A DNA stretch of 11,003 nt. Source: Actinomycetota bacterium. Lineage in GTDB: Bacteria; Actinomycetota; Acidimicrobiia; Spongiisociales; ZC4RG35. Under the pieces are notes generated by a model. The model saw nothing but the letters and a program-made list of their open reading frames with translations, ran no database searches and was not told where the DNA came from. Below are positions 1 through 6,302 of this stretch, one piece after another (the first letter of the stretch is position 1; each line of letters begins with the position of its first letter). Location of the stretch: positions 1-11,003 of the forward strand of contig QGUS01000034.1 in assembly GCA_003242515.1 (NCBI GenBank), written 5' to 3'. The position numbers and the translations under genes were made by a program.

Positions 1-85
1 TGGTGGTTTTTTTTTTTTGCAAGGAGAAGACGCCAGCCGAGCGCGCGCGTAGTCTGGGGGGCTGGGGGATGTGTATAAGAGCCGG
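1..85. other. Illumina Nextera adapter read-through (artefact)
   Basis: These bases are library adapter, not genome. Twelve T at 7-18 precede a gapless match to the Illumina P7 sequence at 20-43 (18 of 24 bases). An 8-base index slot follows at 44-51 (cgcgcgta), then the Nextera read-2 tag at 52-66 (12 of 15) and the Tn5 mosaic end at 67-85 (16 of 19), including an uninterrupted GATGTGTATAAGAG at 68-81. All mismatches become G or C, as expected for degraded base calls. The spacing of every block, including index length, is exactly that of a Nextera i7 arm. The adapter comparison is from known adapter design. No gene should be called here. Confidence 0.93.
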
Positions 86-126
86 CGAGGGGGGGCCCCC
101 CCGGCGCCCTCCCCTCCGCCCCGCCG
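86..126. other. Low-quality insert start (G/C homopolymers)
   Basis: This is the first sequence after the mosaic end, so it should be genomic insert, but it contains runs of eight G and seven C and is almost pure G/C. The argH frame is formally open through it, yet the translation (Gly/Pro/Ala-rich) does not resemble the residues expected there in argininosuccinate lyase. It is best treated as unreliable read end. No feature is supported. Confidence 0.6.
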
Positions 127-408
127 ATGCCCCGGGCCGAGACCACGAGCCTCGACCTGGCCGACGTGCTGGTCGGCAGGGGAGTGCCGTTCCGGGAGGC
201 CCACGCGATCGTGGGCCGGGTGGTGCGCAAGCTGGAGGACGAGGGCCGTGCCTTCGCCGCGGTCACCGACGACGACCTCGCCGCGGTGGACGCCCGATTC
301 CAGCCGGGTGATGCCGCGGTGGCCGACCCCGCCGAGTCGGTCCGCCGCCGCCGAGTGGCCGAGCGGGTGGCGTCCCAGGTGGCCCGGATCCGCGAACGGC
401 TGGGTTAG
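127..408 (+). CDS. argH: Argininosuccinate lyase, C-terminal fragment
   Basis: This is the C-terminal end of argininosuccinate lyase, the last enzyme of arginine synthesis, which splits argininosuccinate into arginine and fumarate. The segment LDLADVLVGRGVPFREAH followed by IVGRVVRKLEDEGR is the typical C-terminal helical region of ArgH (usual form: TDLADYLVRKGVPFREAHEIVG). The later part, DARFQPGDAAVADPAESVRRRR, matches the family's final segment, in which the Asp-Pro and Ser-Val positions are usually kept. About 90 of some 460 residues are present, and the catalytic regions lie off the contig. The ATG at 127 is only the first Met in a truncated frame, not the gene start; reliable homology begins around residue 8. 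The gene ends with TAG at 406-408 and converges on korB. The identification is from recalled family consensus and is fairly secure. Confidence 0.88.
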   Translation: MPRAETTSLDLADVLVGRGVPFREAHAIVGRVVRKLEDEGRAFAAVTDDDLAAVDARFQPGDAAVADPAESVRRRRVAERVASQVARIRERLG

Positions 409-441
409 CGCCCCGTACCCCATGCCCCTGGATCGGGGCGC
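408..441 (+). terminator. Probable argH terminator hairpin
   Basis: A perfect 8-bp inverted repeat, GCGCCCCG at 408-415 and CGGGGCGC at 434-441, encloses an 18-nt loop directly after the argH stop codon. There is no T-tract, so a rho-independent role is inferred from position and stem strength only. Confidence 0.4.
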
Positions 442-506
442 CGGCGAGATCTCACCAGACCGGGTGACCGTCCCGCTGCGCCGTGGCGGGATCGGGCAGC
501 GGTAGT

Positions 507-538
507 GGTTGATCGGCCTGCGGAGCAGCCGATCAACC
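507..538. terminator. Bidirectional terminator between argH and korB
   Basis: A perfect 11-bp inverted repeat, GGTTGATCGGC at 507-517 and GCCGATCAACC at 528-538, has a 10-nt loop in which TGC/GCA can extend the stem past one bulged base. It lies between two convergent genes and overlaps the korB stop codon (533-535), so it probably stops korB transcription and could also serve argH. There is no clear U-tract on either side. Confidence 0.65.
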
Positions 539-1561
539 TTCGGTGATCTCGCCGCCTTCGTCGACGGTCCAGGTGCCGAGCGAGCGGATGAGCTTGGACA
601 GGTCGCCGGGGCCCCGCTGCGCCCGGGCCTCCTCGAGCTGCCGGTTCATCTCGGCGTCGTAGGTGGGGCGGGAGACGTTGCGGAACACGCCCAGCGGCGT
701 CGGGCCGTACGGGCCGTGCGAAAGCCGGGAGAGGGCGAACGCCACCGACGGGTCCGGGCGGGTCTCGTCGTGGACGAGGATCGCCCCCGGGTCGACGGAG
801 TTGGAGTCCACGATCACGGCCTGGCCGTCCCGCAGCACCACGGCCTTCTTGCCCTCGTCGAAGACGATGGGCTTGCCGTGCTCCAGGTTGATGCGGTTGT
901 GGACCCGCTCCTCCTTGCCGGTGAGCTGGATGAACGCCTTGTCGTTGAAGACGTTGCAGTTCTGGTAGATCTCGATGAAGGCCGCGCCCTCGTGCTCGTA
1001 CGCCTTCTGCAGGACCATCTGCGTGTGCTCCCGGTCCATGTCCAGCGTGCGGGCCACGAAGGTGGCCTCGGCGCCGAGCGCCAACGACACCGGGTTGAAC
1101 GGGTGGTCGATCGTGCCGAAGGGCGACGACTTCGTGGTCTTGCCCAGCTCCGACGTCGGGGAGTACTGGCCCTTGGTGAGGCCGTAGATCTGGTTGTTGA
1201 ACAGCAGGATCTTGATGTTGACGTTGCGACGCAGAGCGTGGATCAGGTGGTTGCCGCCGATCGACAGGGCGTCGCCGTCACCCGTGACCACCCACACCGA
1301 CAGGTCGGGGCGGGTAACCGCGATGCCGGTGGCGATGGCCGGGGCGCGCCCGTGGATCGAGTGCATCCCGTACGTGTTCATGTAGTACGGGAAGCGGGAC
1401 GAGCAGCCGATCCCGGAGACGAACACGAACTGCTCCCGGGGTCGGCCGAGCCTGGCGAGGAACTGCTGGACCGAGGCCAGGATCGTGTAGTCCCCGCAAC
1501 CCGGGCACCACCGGACTTCCTGGTCGGTCTGGAAATCGGCTCGTGTGTAGGAGAGGGTCAC
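533..1561 (-). CDS. korB: 2-oxoglutarate:ferredoxin oxidoreductase, beta subunit
   Basis: This is the TPP- and iron-sulfur-binding beta subunit of the cytoplasmic 2-oxoacid:ferredoxin oxidoreductase. It works with KorA to convert 2-oxoglutarate and CoA into succinyl-CoA, CO2 and reduced ferredoxin. The 342 residues are full length. WCPGCG gives Cys19 and Cys22, GIGCSS gives Cys53, and YQNC gives Cys202, the four ligands expected for the [4Fe-4S] cluster. The TPP/Mg motif starts with GDGD at 94-97 and continues with NNQIYGLTKGQ at 122-132, a KorB-like signature. The start is GTG at 1559-1561, overlapping the korA stop as GTGA, with GGAG at 1570-1573 eight bases upstream, so the two are translationally coupled. 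Substrate preference for 2-oxoglutarate over pyruvate is inferred from similarity to actinobacterial KorAB. Confidence 0.93.
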   Translation of the reverse strand: MTLSYTRADFQTDQEVRWCPGCGDYTILASVQQFLARLGRPREQFVFVSGIGCSSRFPYYMNTYGMHSIHGRAPAIATGIAVTRPDLSVWVVTGDGDALSIGGNHLIHALRRNVNIKILLFNNQIYGLTKGQYSPTSELGKTTKSSPFGTIDHPFNPVSLALGAEATFVARTLDMDREHTQMVLQKAYEHEGAAFIEIYQNCNVFNDKAFIQLTGKEERVHNRINLEHGKPIVFDEGKKAVVLRDGQAVIVDSNSVDPGAILVHDETRPDPSVAFALSRLSHGPYGPTPLGVFRNVSRPTYDAEMNRQLEEARAQRGPGDLSKLIRSLGTWTVDEGGEITEG

Positions 1562-3426
1562 TTCTTCATCTCCAGGATCTTGTCGGTGATCTCCGCCACC
1601 TTGAACGGCTCGCCCATGACCTTGTTCAGTCCGACGGCGTCCACCAGGTACTCGGAGCGGATGTGCTTGAGGAGCTGGCCGGTGTTCAGCTCCGGGATGA
1701 GGATCTTCGGGAACCGGCGCAGCACGTCACCCAGGTTCCTGGGCAGCGGGTTCAGGTACCGCAGGTGGGCGGTGGCCACCTTGACGCCCTCCAGGCGGGC
1801 CCGGCGGGCGGCGGCCCGGTTCGGGCCGTAGGTGGAGCCCCAGCCCAGCACCAGCAGGTCGGCGTCCTGGTCGCCCTCGACCTCGACCTCGGGGATGTCG
1901 TTGGCGATGTTGGCGACCTTCCAGGCACGGCTGTCCACCATCAGCTGGTGGTTGGCCGGGTCGTAGGACACGTTGCCGGTGACGGCCTCCTTCTCCAGGC
2001 CGCCGACACGGTGCTCCAGCCCCGGAGTGCCCGGCACCGCCCACGGGCGGGCGAAGGTGTCGAAGTCACGCATGTAGGGCAGGAACTTGCCGTCCGGGCC
2101 GTTGGGGTGCTTGGCGAACTTGACGGGGATCGGCGGGATCTCGTCGACGTTCGGCAGCTTCCACGGCTCCGACCCGTTGGCGATGTAGTTGTCGGAGAGC
2201 AGCAGCACCGGCGTCATGTACTTGATCGCGATGCGGGCCGCTTCGATCGCCATGTCGAAGGCGTCCGACGGGGAGGCGATCGCCAGCACGGGGACCGGCG
2301 ACTCGCCGTGACGCCCGTACAGGGAGAACAGCAGGTCGGACTGTTCCGGCTTGGTGGGCAGGCCGGTCGACGGGCCGCCCCGCTGGACGTTGACCACCAC
2401 CAGCGGCAGCTCGAGCATGAAGGCGAGGGAGATGGCCTCGCTCTTCAGGGCGATGCCGGGACCCGACGAGCCGGTGACGGCTAGACAGCCGGCGAAGGCG
2501 GCGCCGATGGCCGTGCCGATGCCAGCGATCTCGTCCTCCGCCTGCAGGGTCCGGACACCGAAGTTCTTGTGCCGGGACAGCTCGTGGAGGATGTCCGACG
2601 CCGGGGTGATCGGGTAGGTGCCGTAGAAGAGCGGCAGACCCGCCTTCTGGGCGGCGGCGACCAGGCCCCACGCCAGGGCGATGTTGCCCGTGATGTTGGT
2701 GTAGGTGCCCGCCGGCAGGGTGGCCGGCTTGACCTCGAAGGTGACCTTGGTCGCCTCGGTGGTCTCGCCGAAGTTGTAACCGGCCTTGAATGCCGCGGCG
2801 TTGGCGGCCGCCACCTCGGGCTTGCGAGAGAACTTCTTCTCGATCCAGTCGAGCGTCGGCTGGGTCGGACGCCCGAACAGCCAGGCCATGAGGCCGAGGG
2901 CGAAGAAGTTCTTGGAGCGGAGGACGTCGCGGCCGGTGACGCCGGTCTCGCGGACGGCCTCGGTGGTGAGCTCGTCCATCGGGACCTTGATCACGCGGTA
3001 GCTGTCGAGCGACCCGTCCTCTAGCGGGTTCGACTCGAAGCCCGCCTTGGCGAGGTTGCGCTCGTCGAACGCATCGGTGTTGATGATCAGCGTCCCACCG
3101 TCACGCAGGTCCTTGAGGTTCTTCTTCAGGGCCGCCGGGTTCATCGCCACCAGGCAGTCGGGCTCGTCGCCGGCCGTGAGGATGTCGTAGTCGGCGATCT
3201 GAACCTGGAAGCTGGAGACACCCGGCAAGGTCCCGGCCGGTGCGCGGATCTCGGCGGGGTAGCTGGGAAGCGTGGCCAGGTCGTTACCGAACAGGGCGGA
3301 TGCGTCGGTGAACCTGCTGCCCGCCAGCTGCATTCCGTCGCCCGAGTCGCCGGCGAATCGGATGACCAGTCGATCGAAGGTCTGAGTCTGCGTTTGCGGT
3401 CTATCCGTGGCGCTCTCTTCAGCCAC
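1558..3426 (-). CDS. korA: 2-oxoglutarate:ferredoxin oxidoreductase, fused gamma-alpha subunit
   Basis: This is the large subunit of the ferredoxin-dependent 2-oxoglutarate oxidoreductase, which takes the place of or supplements the 2-oxoglutarate dehydrogenase step of the TCA cycle. It is a fusion of the gamma domain (about residues 17-220, starting RLVIRFAGDSGDGMQLAGS) and the alpha domain. The alpha domain carries YPITPASDILHELS near 271-284 and QRGGPSTGLPTKPEQSD near 348-364, both diagnostic of this family. The length (622 residues from this start) is normal for actinobacterial KorA. The frame is open to a GTG at 3435, but AAAGGAA at 3436-3442 touches that codon, whereas it lies about ten bases before the GTG at 3426, so 3426 is preferred. 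The gene is first in a two-gene operon with korB, which overlaps it by four bases. Confidence 0.92.
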   Translation of the reverse strand: MAEESATDRPQTQTQTFDRLVIRFAGDSGDGMQLAGSRFTDASALFGNDLATLPSYPAEIRAPAGTLPGVSSFQVQIADYDILTAGDEPDCLVAMNPAALKKNLKDLRDGGTLIINTDAFDERNLAKAGFESNPLEDGSLDSYRVIKVPMDELTTEAVRETGVTGRDVLRSKNFFALGLMAWLFGRPTQPTLDWIEKKFSRKPEVAAANAAAFKAGYNFGETTEATKVTFEVKPATLPAGTYTNITGNIALAWGLVAAAQKAGLPLFYGTYPITPASDILHELSRHKNFGVRTLQAEDEIAGIGTAIGAAFAGCLAVTGSSGPGIALKSEAISLAFMLELPLVVVNVQRGGPSTGLPTKPEQSDLLFSLYGRHGESPVPVLAIASPSDAFDMAIEAARIAIKYMTPVLLLSDNYIANGSEPWKLPNVDEIPPIPVKFAKHPNGPDGKFLPYMRDFDTFARPWAVPGTPGLEHRVGGLEKEAVTGNVSYDPANHQLMVDSRAWKVANIANDIPEVEVEGDQDADLLVLGWGSTYGPNRAAARRARLEGVKVATAHLRYLNPLPRNLGDVLRRFPKILIPELNTGQLLKHIRSEYLVDAVGLNKVMGEPFKVAEITDKILEMKK

Positions 3427-3435
3427 TTGGATCAC

Positions 3436-3442
3436 TTCCTTT
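3436..3442 (-). promoter_or_regulatory. korA ribosome binding site
   Basis: AAAGGAA on the minus strand is about ten bases before the GTG at 3426 but only one base from the GTG at 3435. This spacing decides the start in favour of 3426. Confidence 0.55.
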
Positions 3443-3481
3443 GGGCCGCGCTCGACCCGTTATGGGCGGTCTTTCGGCGTG

Positions 3482-3487
3482 ATTCTA
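3482..3487 (-). promoter_or_regulatory. Candidate -10 box of korAB
   Basis: TAGAAT on the minus strand (five of six to TATAAT) lies in the 100-bp gap upstream of korA and would give a leader of roughly 50 nt. A TTGGCG further upstream is spaced 20 bases away, longer than usual, so no convincing -35 is seen. It is a candidate only. Confidence 0.3.
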
Positions 3488-3499
3488 TCCCTCACGATT

Positions 3500-3522
3500 C
3501 GCTCTCCCGCCAACGGGGAGCG
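3500..3522 (-). terminator. Probable terminator of the amidase gene
   Basis: CGCTCTCCCG at 3500-3509 pairs with CGGGGAGCG at 3514-3522 across a CCAA loop, with one bulged base. It lies 8 bp past the amidase stop codon. There is no T-tract; the same DNA also lies just upstream of the candidate korAB promoter. Confidence 0.4.
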
Positions 3523-3529
3523 ACACCCA

Positions 3530-4714
3530 TTACATCGTCGGCGCGGGGCGGAAACCTGAGATCCCTTCTCGCTCGAGATGCCGGGCGAAGGAGATCAGCA
3601 GGAGGTCACCGTCCATCGGTCCCATGGCCTGGAGCGACAGGGGAGGCTCCCCGGTGCCGAGCAGCGGCATGGCGATCGCCGGGATCAGGGCGTGGTTGGC
3701 GACGTACGAGAACCACGACAGGACGGTGCGGTAGTGGAGGCCGGCGATGGTGTCCTCGCCGATGCGCTTGGCCCGGACCGGGACCGTGGGCGTGATCACC
3801 AGGTCGTAGCCGCCGAAGACGGCGGCGAAGCCGTCGCGGAGGCCCTGCTGCCAGCGCCGGGCGGCGGTGACGTCCTCGTCGGTGGCGGCCTCGGAGTCGG
3901 CGATGCGCTGGGCCACGTCCTCGCCGTAGGTCTCGCCCCGCTCCCGGTAGGGGCGGTGGATCTCCCGCACCTCCTCGCCGATGGCCGGGACCACCAGGGG
4001 GGAGGGCATGACCTCCGGCATGGCCGCCTCCTCCACCGTGTGCCCGAGGGAGCGCAACTTCTCGACCGTGCCGGCGAAGACGGACGCTACCTCGTCCGAC
4101 ATGGGGGCCTGCTCCGTCCACGGCTGGGGGATGGCGAGGCGCAGCGGACGGGGCTCCGGCTCGGGCTGGTCGTCGCCCGACATGACCCGGTAGGAGACGG
4201 CGATGTTCTCCACCGAGTCGGCGAGCGGGCCGACCGTGTCGATCGAGGGGACGAGCGGGAAGACGCCGCCGGTGTCGATCCGCCCGTAGGTGACCTTGAG
4301 GCCGTAGGTGCCGCAGAGGGCGGCGGGCACCCGCACCGATCCGCCGGTGTCGGTCCCCAGGGCGATCGGGACGATCCCTCCCGCCACCGCGGCGCCGGAG
4401 CCGCCCGAGGAGCCGCCGCAGGAGGTGTCGGGGTCCCACGGGTTGCGCACGGGGCCGAAGTGCGGGTTCTCGGAGGAGAAGCCGAAGGCGAACTCGTGCA
4501 TGCCGGTCCGGCCGATGACGACGGCGCCTGCCGCCTCGATGGCCGCCAGGGCGGGGGCCGTGGAGTCGGCCACACGCCGGTAGAAGGCGGAGCCGCAAGT
4601 CACCAGTCGGCCGGCGTGGTCGATCATGTCCTTGACCGCGATCGGCATGCCCGAGAGCGGGCCCTCCGGCCAGCTCGCCGGGACCTCGTCCTCGATCTGC
4701 GTGAAGATGTTCAA
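3530..4714 (-). CDS. Amidase signature family hydrolase, start uncertain
   Basis: This is a cytoplasmic Ser-cisSer-Lys hydrolase of the amidase signature family. The triad is visible: Lys28 in PIAVKD, cis-Ser102 in GGSSGGSGAA and nucleophile Ser126 in GTDTGGSVRVPAA. The spacing of 24 residues between the two serines fits the family. The substrate cannot be read from sequence. No gatB or gatC is nearby and the protein is short (394 residues against about 450-490), so glutamyl-tRNA amidotransferase GatA is unlikely. The only listed start is TTG at 4714, yet 17 sense codons upstream, to a TGA at 4766-4768, still read like an amidase N-terminus (SPEQALERAWALQPEL). They contain CTG at 4742-4744 but no ATG, GTG or TTG. 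The true start is therefore unresolved and the usual first helix may be lost. It lies directly downstream of, and possibly overlaps, the DUF3048 gene, suggesting cotranscription. Confidence 0.82.
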   Translation of the reverse strand: MNIFTQIEDEVPASWPEGPLSGMPIAVKDMIDHAGRLVTCGSAFYRRVADSTAPALAAIEAAGAVVIGRTGMHEFAFGFSSENPHFGPVRNPWDPDTSCGGSSGGSGAAVAGGIVPIALGTDTGGSVRVPAALCGTYGLKVTYGRIDTGGVFPLVPSIDTVGPLADSVENIAVSYRVMSGDDQPEPEPRPLRLAIPQPWTEQAPMSDEVASVFAGTVEKLRSLGHTVEEAAMPEVMPSPLVVPAIGEEVREIHRPYRERGETYGEDVAQRIADSEAATDEDVTAARRWQQGLRDGFAAVFGGYDLVITPTVPVRAKRIGEDTIAGLHYRTVLSWFSYVANHALIPAIAMPLLGTGEPPLSLQAMGPMDGDLLLISFARHLEREGISGFRPAPTM

Positions 4715-4751
4715 CTCCGGCTGGAGGGCCCAGGCCCGTTCCAGCGCCTGC

Positions 4752-5813
4752 TCAGGGCTCGTAGGTCAGACCTCCGGTCGCGGGGACCAACGATATCCAG
4801 GGCCGTCCCGGCGGGATCGGGATGGTGTTGCCGGACGGGTCCTCGAGGACGAACCAGCCGGCCTTCTCGTCGGGGCGCTTCCAGGTGCCCTCGACGACCC
4901 TGCCGTCGGCTAACACCCAGGCCCGGCCGGTGCCGGTCGTCTTCGACGCGGGGACGGGGGTGCCGACCTGGCCGTCGTCCGGGGTCGCCTGGTACATCTC
5001 GACCTCGAAGGCCACCAGCACCGGGGCCCCGAGCCGGCCGGTCTTGCCGTCACGGTCGATCCACATGGAGTCCCGGTTGTAGGCGGTGCGCAGCCACAGC
5101 CCCTCGTCCTCGTCCCAGGTCCACTCGACGATGTTCCGGTTGAAGTCCAGCCGGACGTGGGACGCCGGCCTCGCCGACGAAGGCAGCGGCCCGAACTCCC
5201 AGATCGGATCCGGCGGGTCGCTCGGGTAGCCCCGGGCGTCCGCCCACTCCCGCAGGGCGATGGTGCTCACGTATAGGTTGTGGGGCGAGGAGCGGTGGGA
5301 GACGCGGAAGGTGGCGTCGCCTCCGATCTCGCCGACCTGGTGGACGTCGCGGTTGCTGATGAAGGTCTGCACCCAGTCCTGGGCGCCGGAGCGGGCGAAG
5401 GTCGGGTGGTTGAGCGGGGCGAGCAGCGTGGCGTCCGTGGGACGGCCAGACCGCATCGGGCCCAGATACCCGGAGTCCGACTCGAGCCAGAGGGTGAGGA
5501 AGCGGGTGATGCCCTCGACGAGCATCTCGATCACCACGTCCGCCTGCTCCACGCCGGACTGGGGGACCGCCTGCGGGTGGTTGTCGATCTTCACCGCCAG
5601 GACCTGCCGCTGGATGAGCTCCGGGTCGGAGACGGGCAGGCCGGTGAGCGGGGAGAGGTCGGAGGGGAGAGCCGTCGTGGTGGTGGTCGCGACGGTGCTG
5701 GTGGTGGACGTGGTCGGGATGGTGCTGCTCGTGGTGGTCGTGGGTTCCGCCGCGGGAGAGCAGGCGCCGACGAGCAGGCAGAGCGCGACCACGCTTCGGG
5801 TCAGTGAACGCAT
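4752..5813 (-). CDS. DUF3048 (YerB-like) lipoprotein
   Basis: This is a predicted exported lipoprotein of the DUF3048/YerB family, whose biochemical role is unknown. From the ATG at 5813 it has a short Arg-containing n-region, a hydrophobic core and the lipobox LVGAC with Cys18. A linker almost entirely of Thr, Ser and Val follows (about residues 25-49), a common spacer between membrane anchor and domain in actinobacteria. The family signature follows: LTGLPV, then AVKIDNHPQAVPQSGVEQAD, VEGITRF and LGPMRSGRPTD (usual form IGPVRSAR). A GTG at 5822 could add three residues, but the ATG is preferred because TAAAGT lies exactly seven bases before it, which fits a leaderless transcript. The gene ends at 4752 beside the amidase, on the same strand. 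Confidence 0.85.
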   Translation of the reverse strand: MRSLTRSVVALCLLVGACSPAAEPTTTTSSTIPTTSTTSTVATTTTTALPSDLSPLTGLPVSDPELIQRQVLAVKIDNHPQAVPQSGVEQADVVIEMLVEGITRFLTLWLESDSGYLGPMRSGRPTDATLLAPLNHPTFARSGAQDWVQTFISNRDVHQVGEIGGDATFRVSHRSSPHNLYVSTIALREWADARGYPSDPPDPIWEFGPLPSSARPASHVRLDFNRNIVEWTWDEDEGLWLRTAYNRDSMWIDRDGKTGRLGAPVLVAFEVEMYQATPDDGQVGTPVPASKTTGTGRAWVLADGRVVEGTWKRPDEKAGWFVLEDPSGNTIPIPPGRPWISLVPATGGLTYEP

Positions 5814-5820
5814 CGACGGC

Positions 5821-5826
5821 ACTTTA
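5821..5826 (-). promoter_or_regulatory. -10 box, leaderless promoter of DUF3048 gene
   Basis: TAAAGT on the minus strand is followed by seven bases and then the ATG at 5813, so transcription would start at the start codon. No Shine-Dalgarno sequence is present. It fits the TAnnnT pattern seen before other genes in this window. Confidence 0.45.
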
Positions 5827-5876
5827 GGGCCGGAGCCGTCGGTTGCCCCGGCTCGTGACGCCCCGGTGAGGGGTGC

Positions 5877-6263
5877 CTAGCCGAGCACCTGCAGGTGCGG
5901 CAGCGCGGTCTCCGGCTGGTCGACCGACAGGGCGAGCTCGATGCCGTCCGCCGAGGTCTTGAGCACGTACAGGGCGTCGATGTTGACCCCGGCGTCGGCG
6001 AGGGAACGGGTCAGCCGTGCCAGCTCGCCGGGCCGGTGGGGGAGGTGGACGGTGAGGACCGTCCGCTCCTCGTAGCGGAGCCCGGCCTCGTCCAGCACCC
6101 GCTCGGTGCCCGATTGATCGCTGGTGATGAGACGGACCGTCGCCTCGGAGTCGTACCCGTAGGCGGTCAGGGCCTCGATGTTGACCCCCGCCGCACCCAG
6201 CGCCTCCGTGAGGGATGCGAGCCGGCCGGGCCGGTTCTCCATCGCGACCACGAACTCGGTCAT
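5877..6263 (-). CDS. Tandem ACT-domain protein
   Basis: This is a small soluble protein (128 residues) made only of two ACT domains, the ligand-binding fold that usually senses amino acids. ACT 1 (about 2-60) begins FVVAMENRPGRLASLTEAL and continues AAGVNIEALTAY. ACT 2 (about 67-126) begins LTVHLPHRPGELARLTRSL and continues DAGVNIDALYVL. The RPGxLAxLT and AGVNIxAL motifs sit at matching places in both halves, pointing to an internal duplication. No catalytic domain is attached, so a regulatory or ligand-sensing role is inferred; the ligand is unknown. The start ATG at 6261-6263 has no Shine-Dalgarno sequence but has TAGAGT six bases upstream. The gap to the glycosylase fusion upstream is only 39 bp, so readthrough from that gene is also possible. 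Confidence 0.85.
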   Translation of the reverse strand: MTEFVVAMENRPGRLASLTEALGAAGVNIEALTAYGYDSEATVRLITSDQSGTERVLDEAGLRYEERTVLTVHLPHRPGELARLTRSLADAGVNIDALYVLKTSADGIELALSVDQPETALPHLQVLG

Positions 6264-6269
6264 ATCCCG

Positions 6270-6275
6270 ACTCTA
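6270..6275 (-). promoter_or_regulatory. -10 box, leaderless promoter of ACT gene
   Basis: TAGAGT on the minus strand is followed by six bases (CGGGAT) and the ATG at 6263, and there is no ribosome binding site. This is the arrangement expected of a leaderless transcript. Confidence 0.45.
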
Positions 6276-6302
6276 CGCCTCGGGACGCCCGCGCGGGCGG
6301 AG

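Noticed and set aside
3..311. Open frame starting at base 3 through the adapter
   Set aside because: It runs through artificial adapter sequence and is out of frame with argH.
509..2484. Long plus-strand open frames opposite korB and korA
   Set aside because: They are antisense shadows produced by high GC codon use. The minus-strand frames carry clear KorAB motifs, while the plus-strand translations are Arg/Gly/Asp-rich with no domain.
3530..4714. Assignment of the amidase as GatA of the tRNA amidotransferase
   Set aside because: The protein is short, no gatB or gatC is adjacent, and the triad motifs are shared by the whole amidase family.
3578..5143. 521-codon plus-strand open frame opposite the amidase and DUF3048 genes
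   Set aside because: It crosses two well-supported minus-strand genes and has low-complexity shadow composition.
5645..5745. Repetitive ggtggt/gtcgt tract as a repeat or CRISPR-like array
   Set aside because: It is the coding sequence of the Thr-rich linker of the DUF3048 lipoprotein. There are no regular repeat and spacer units.
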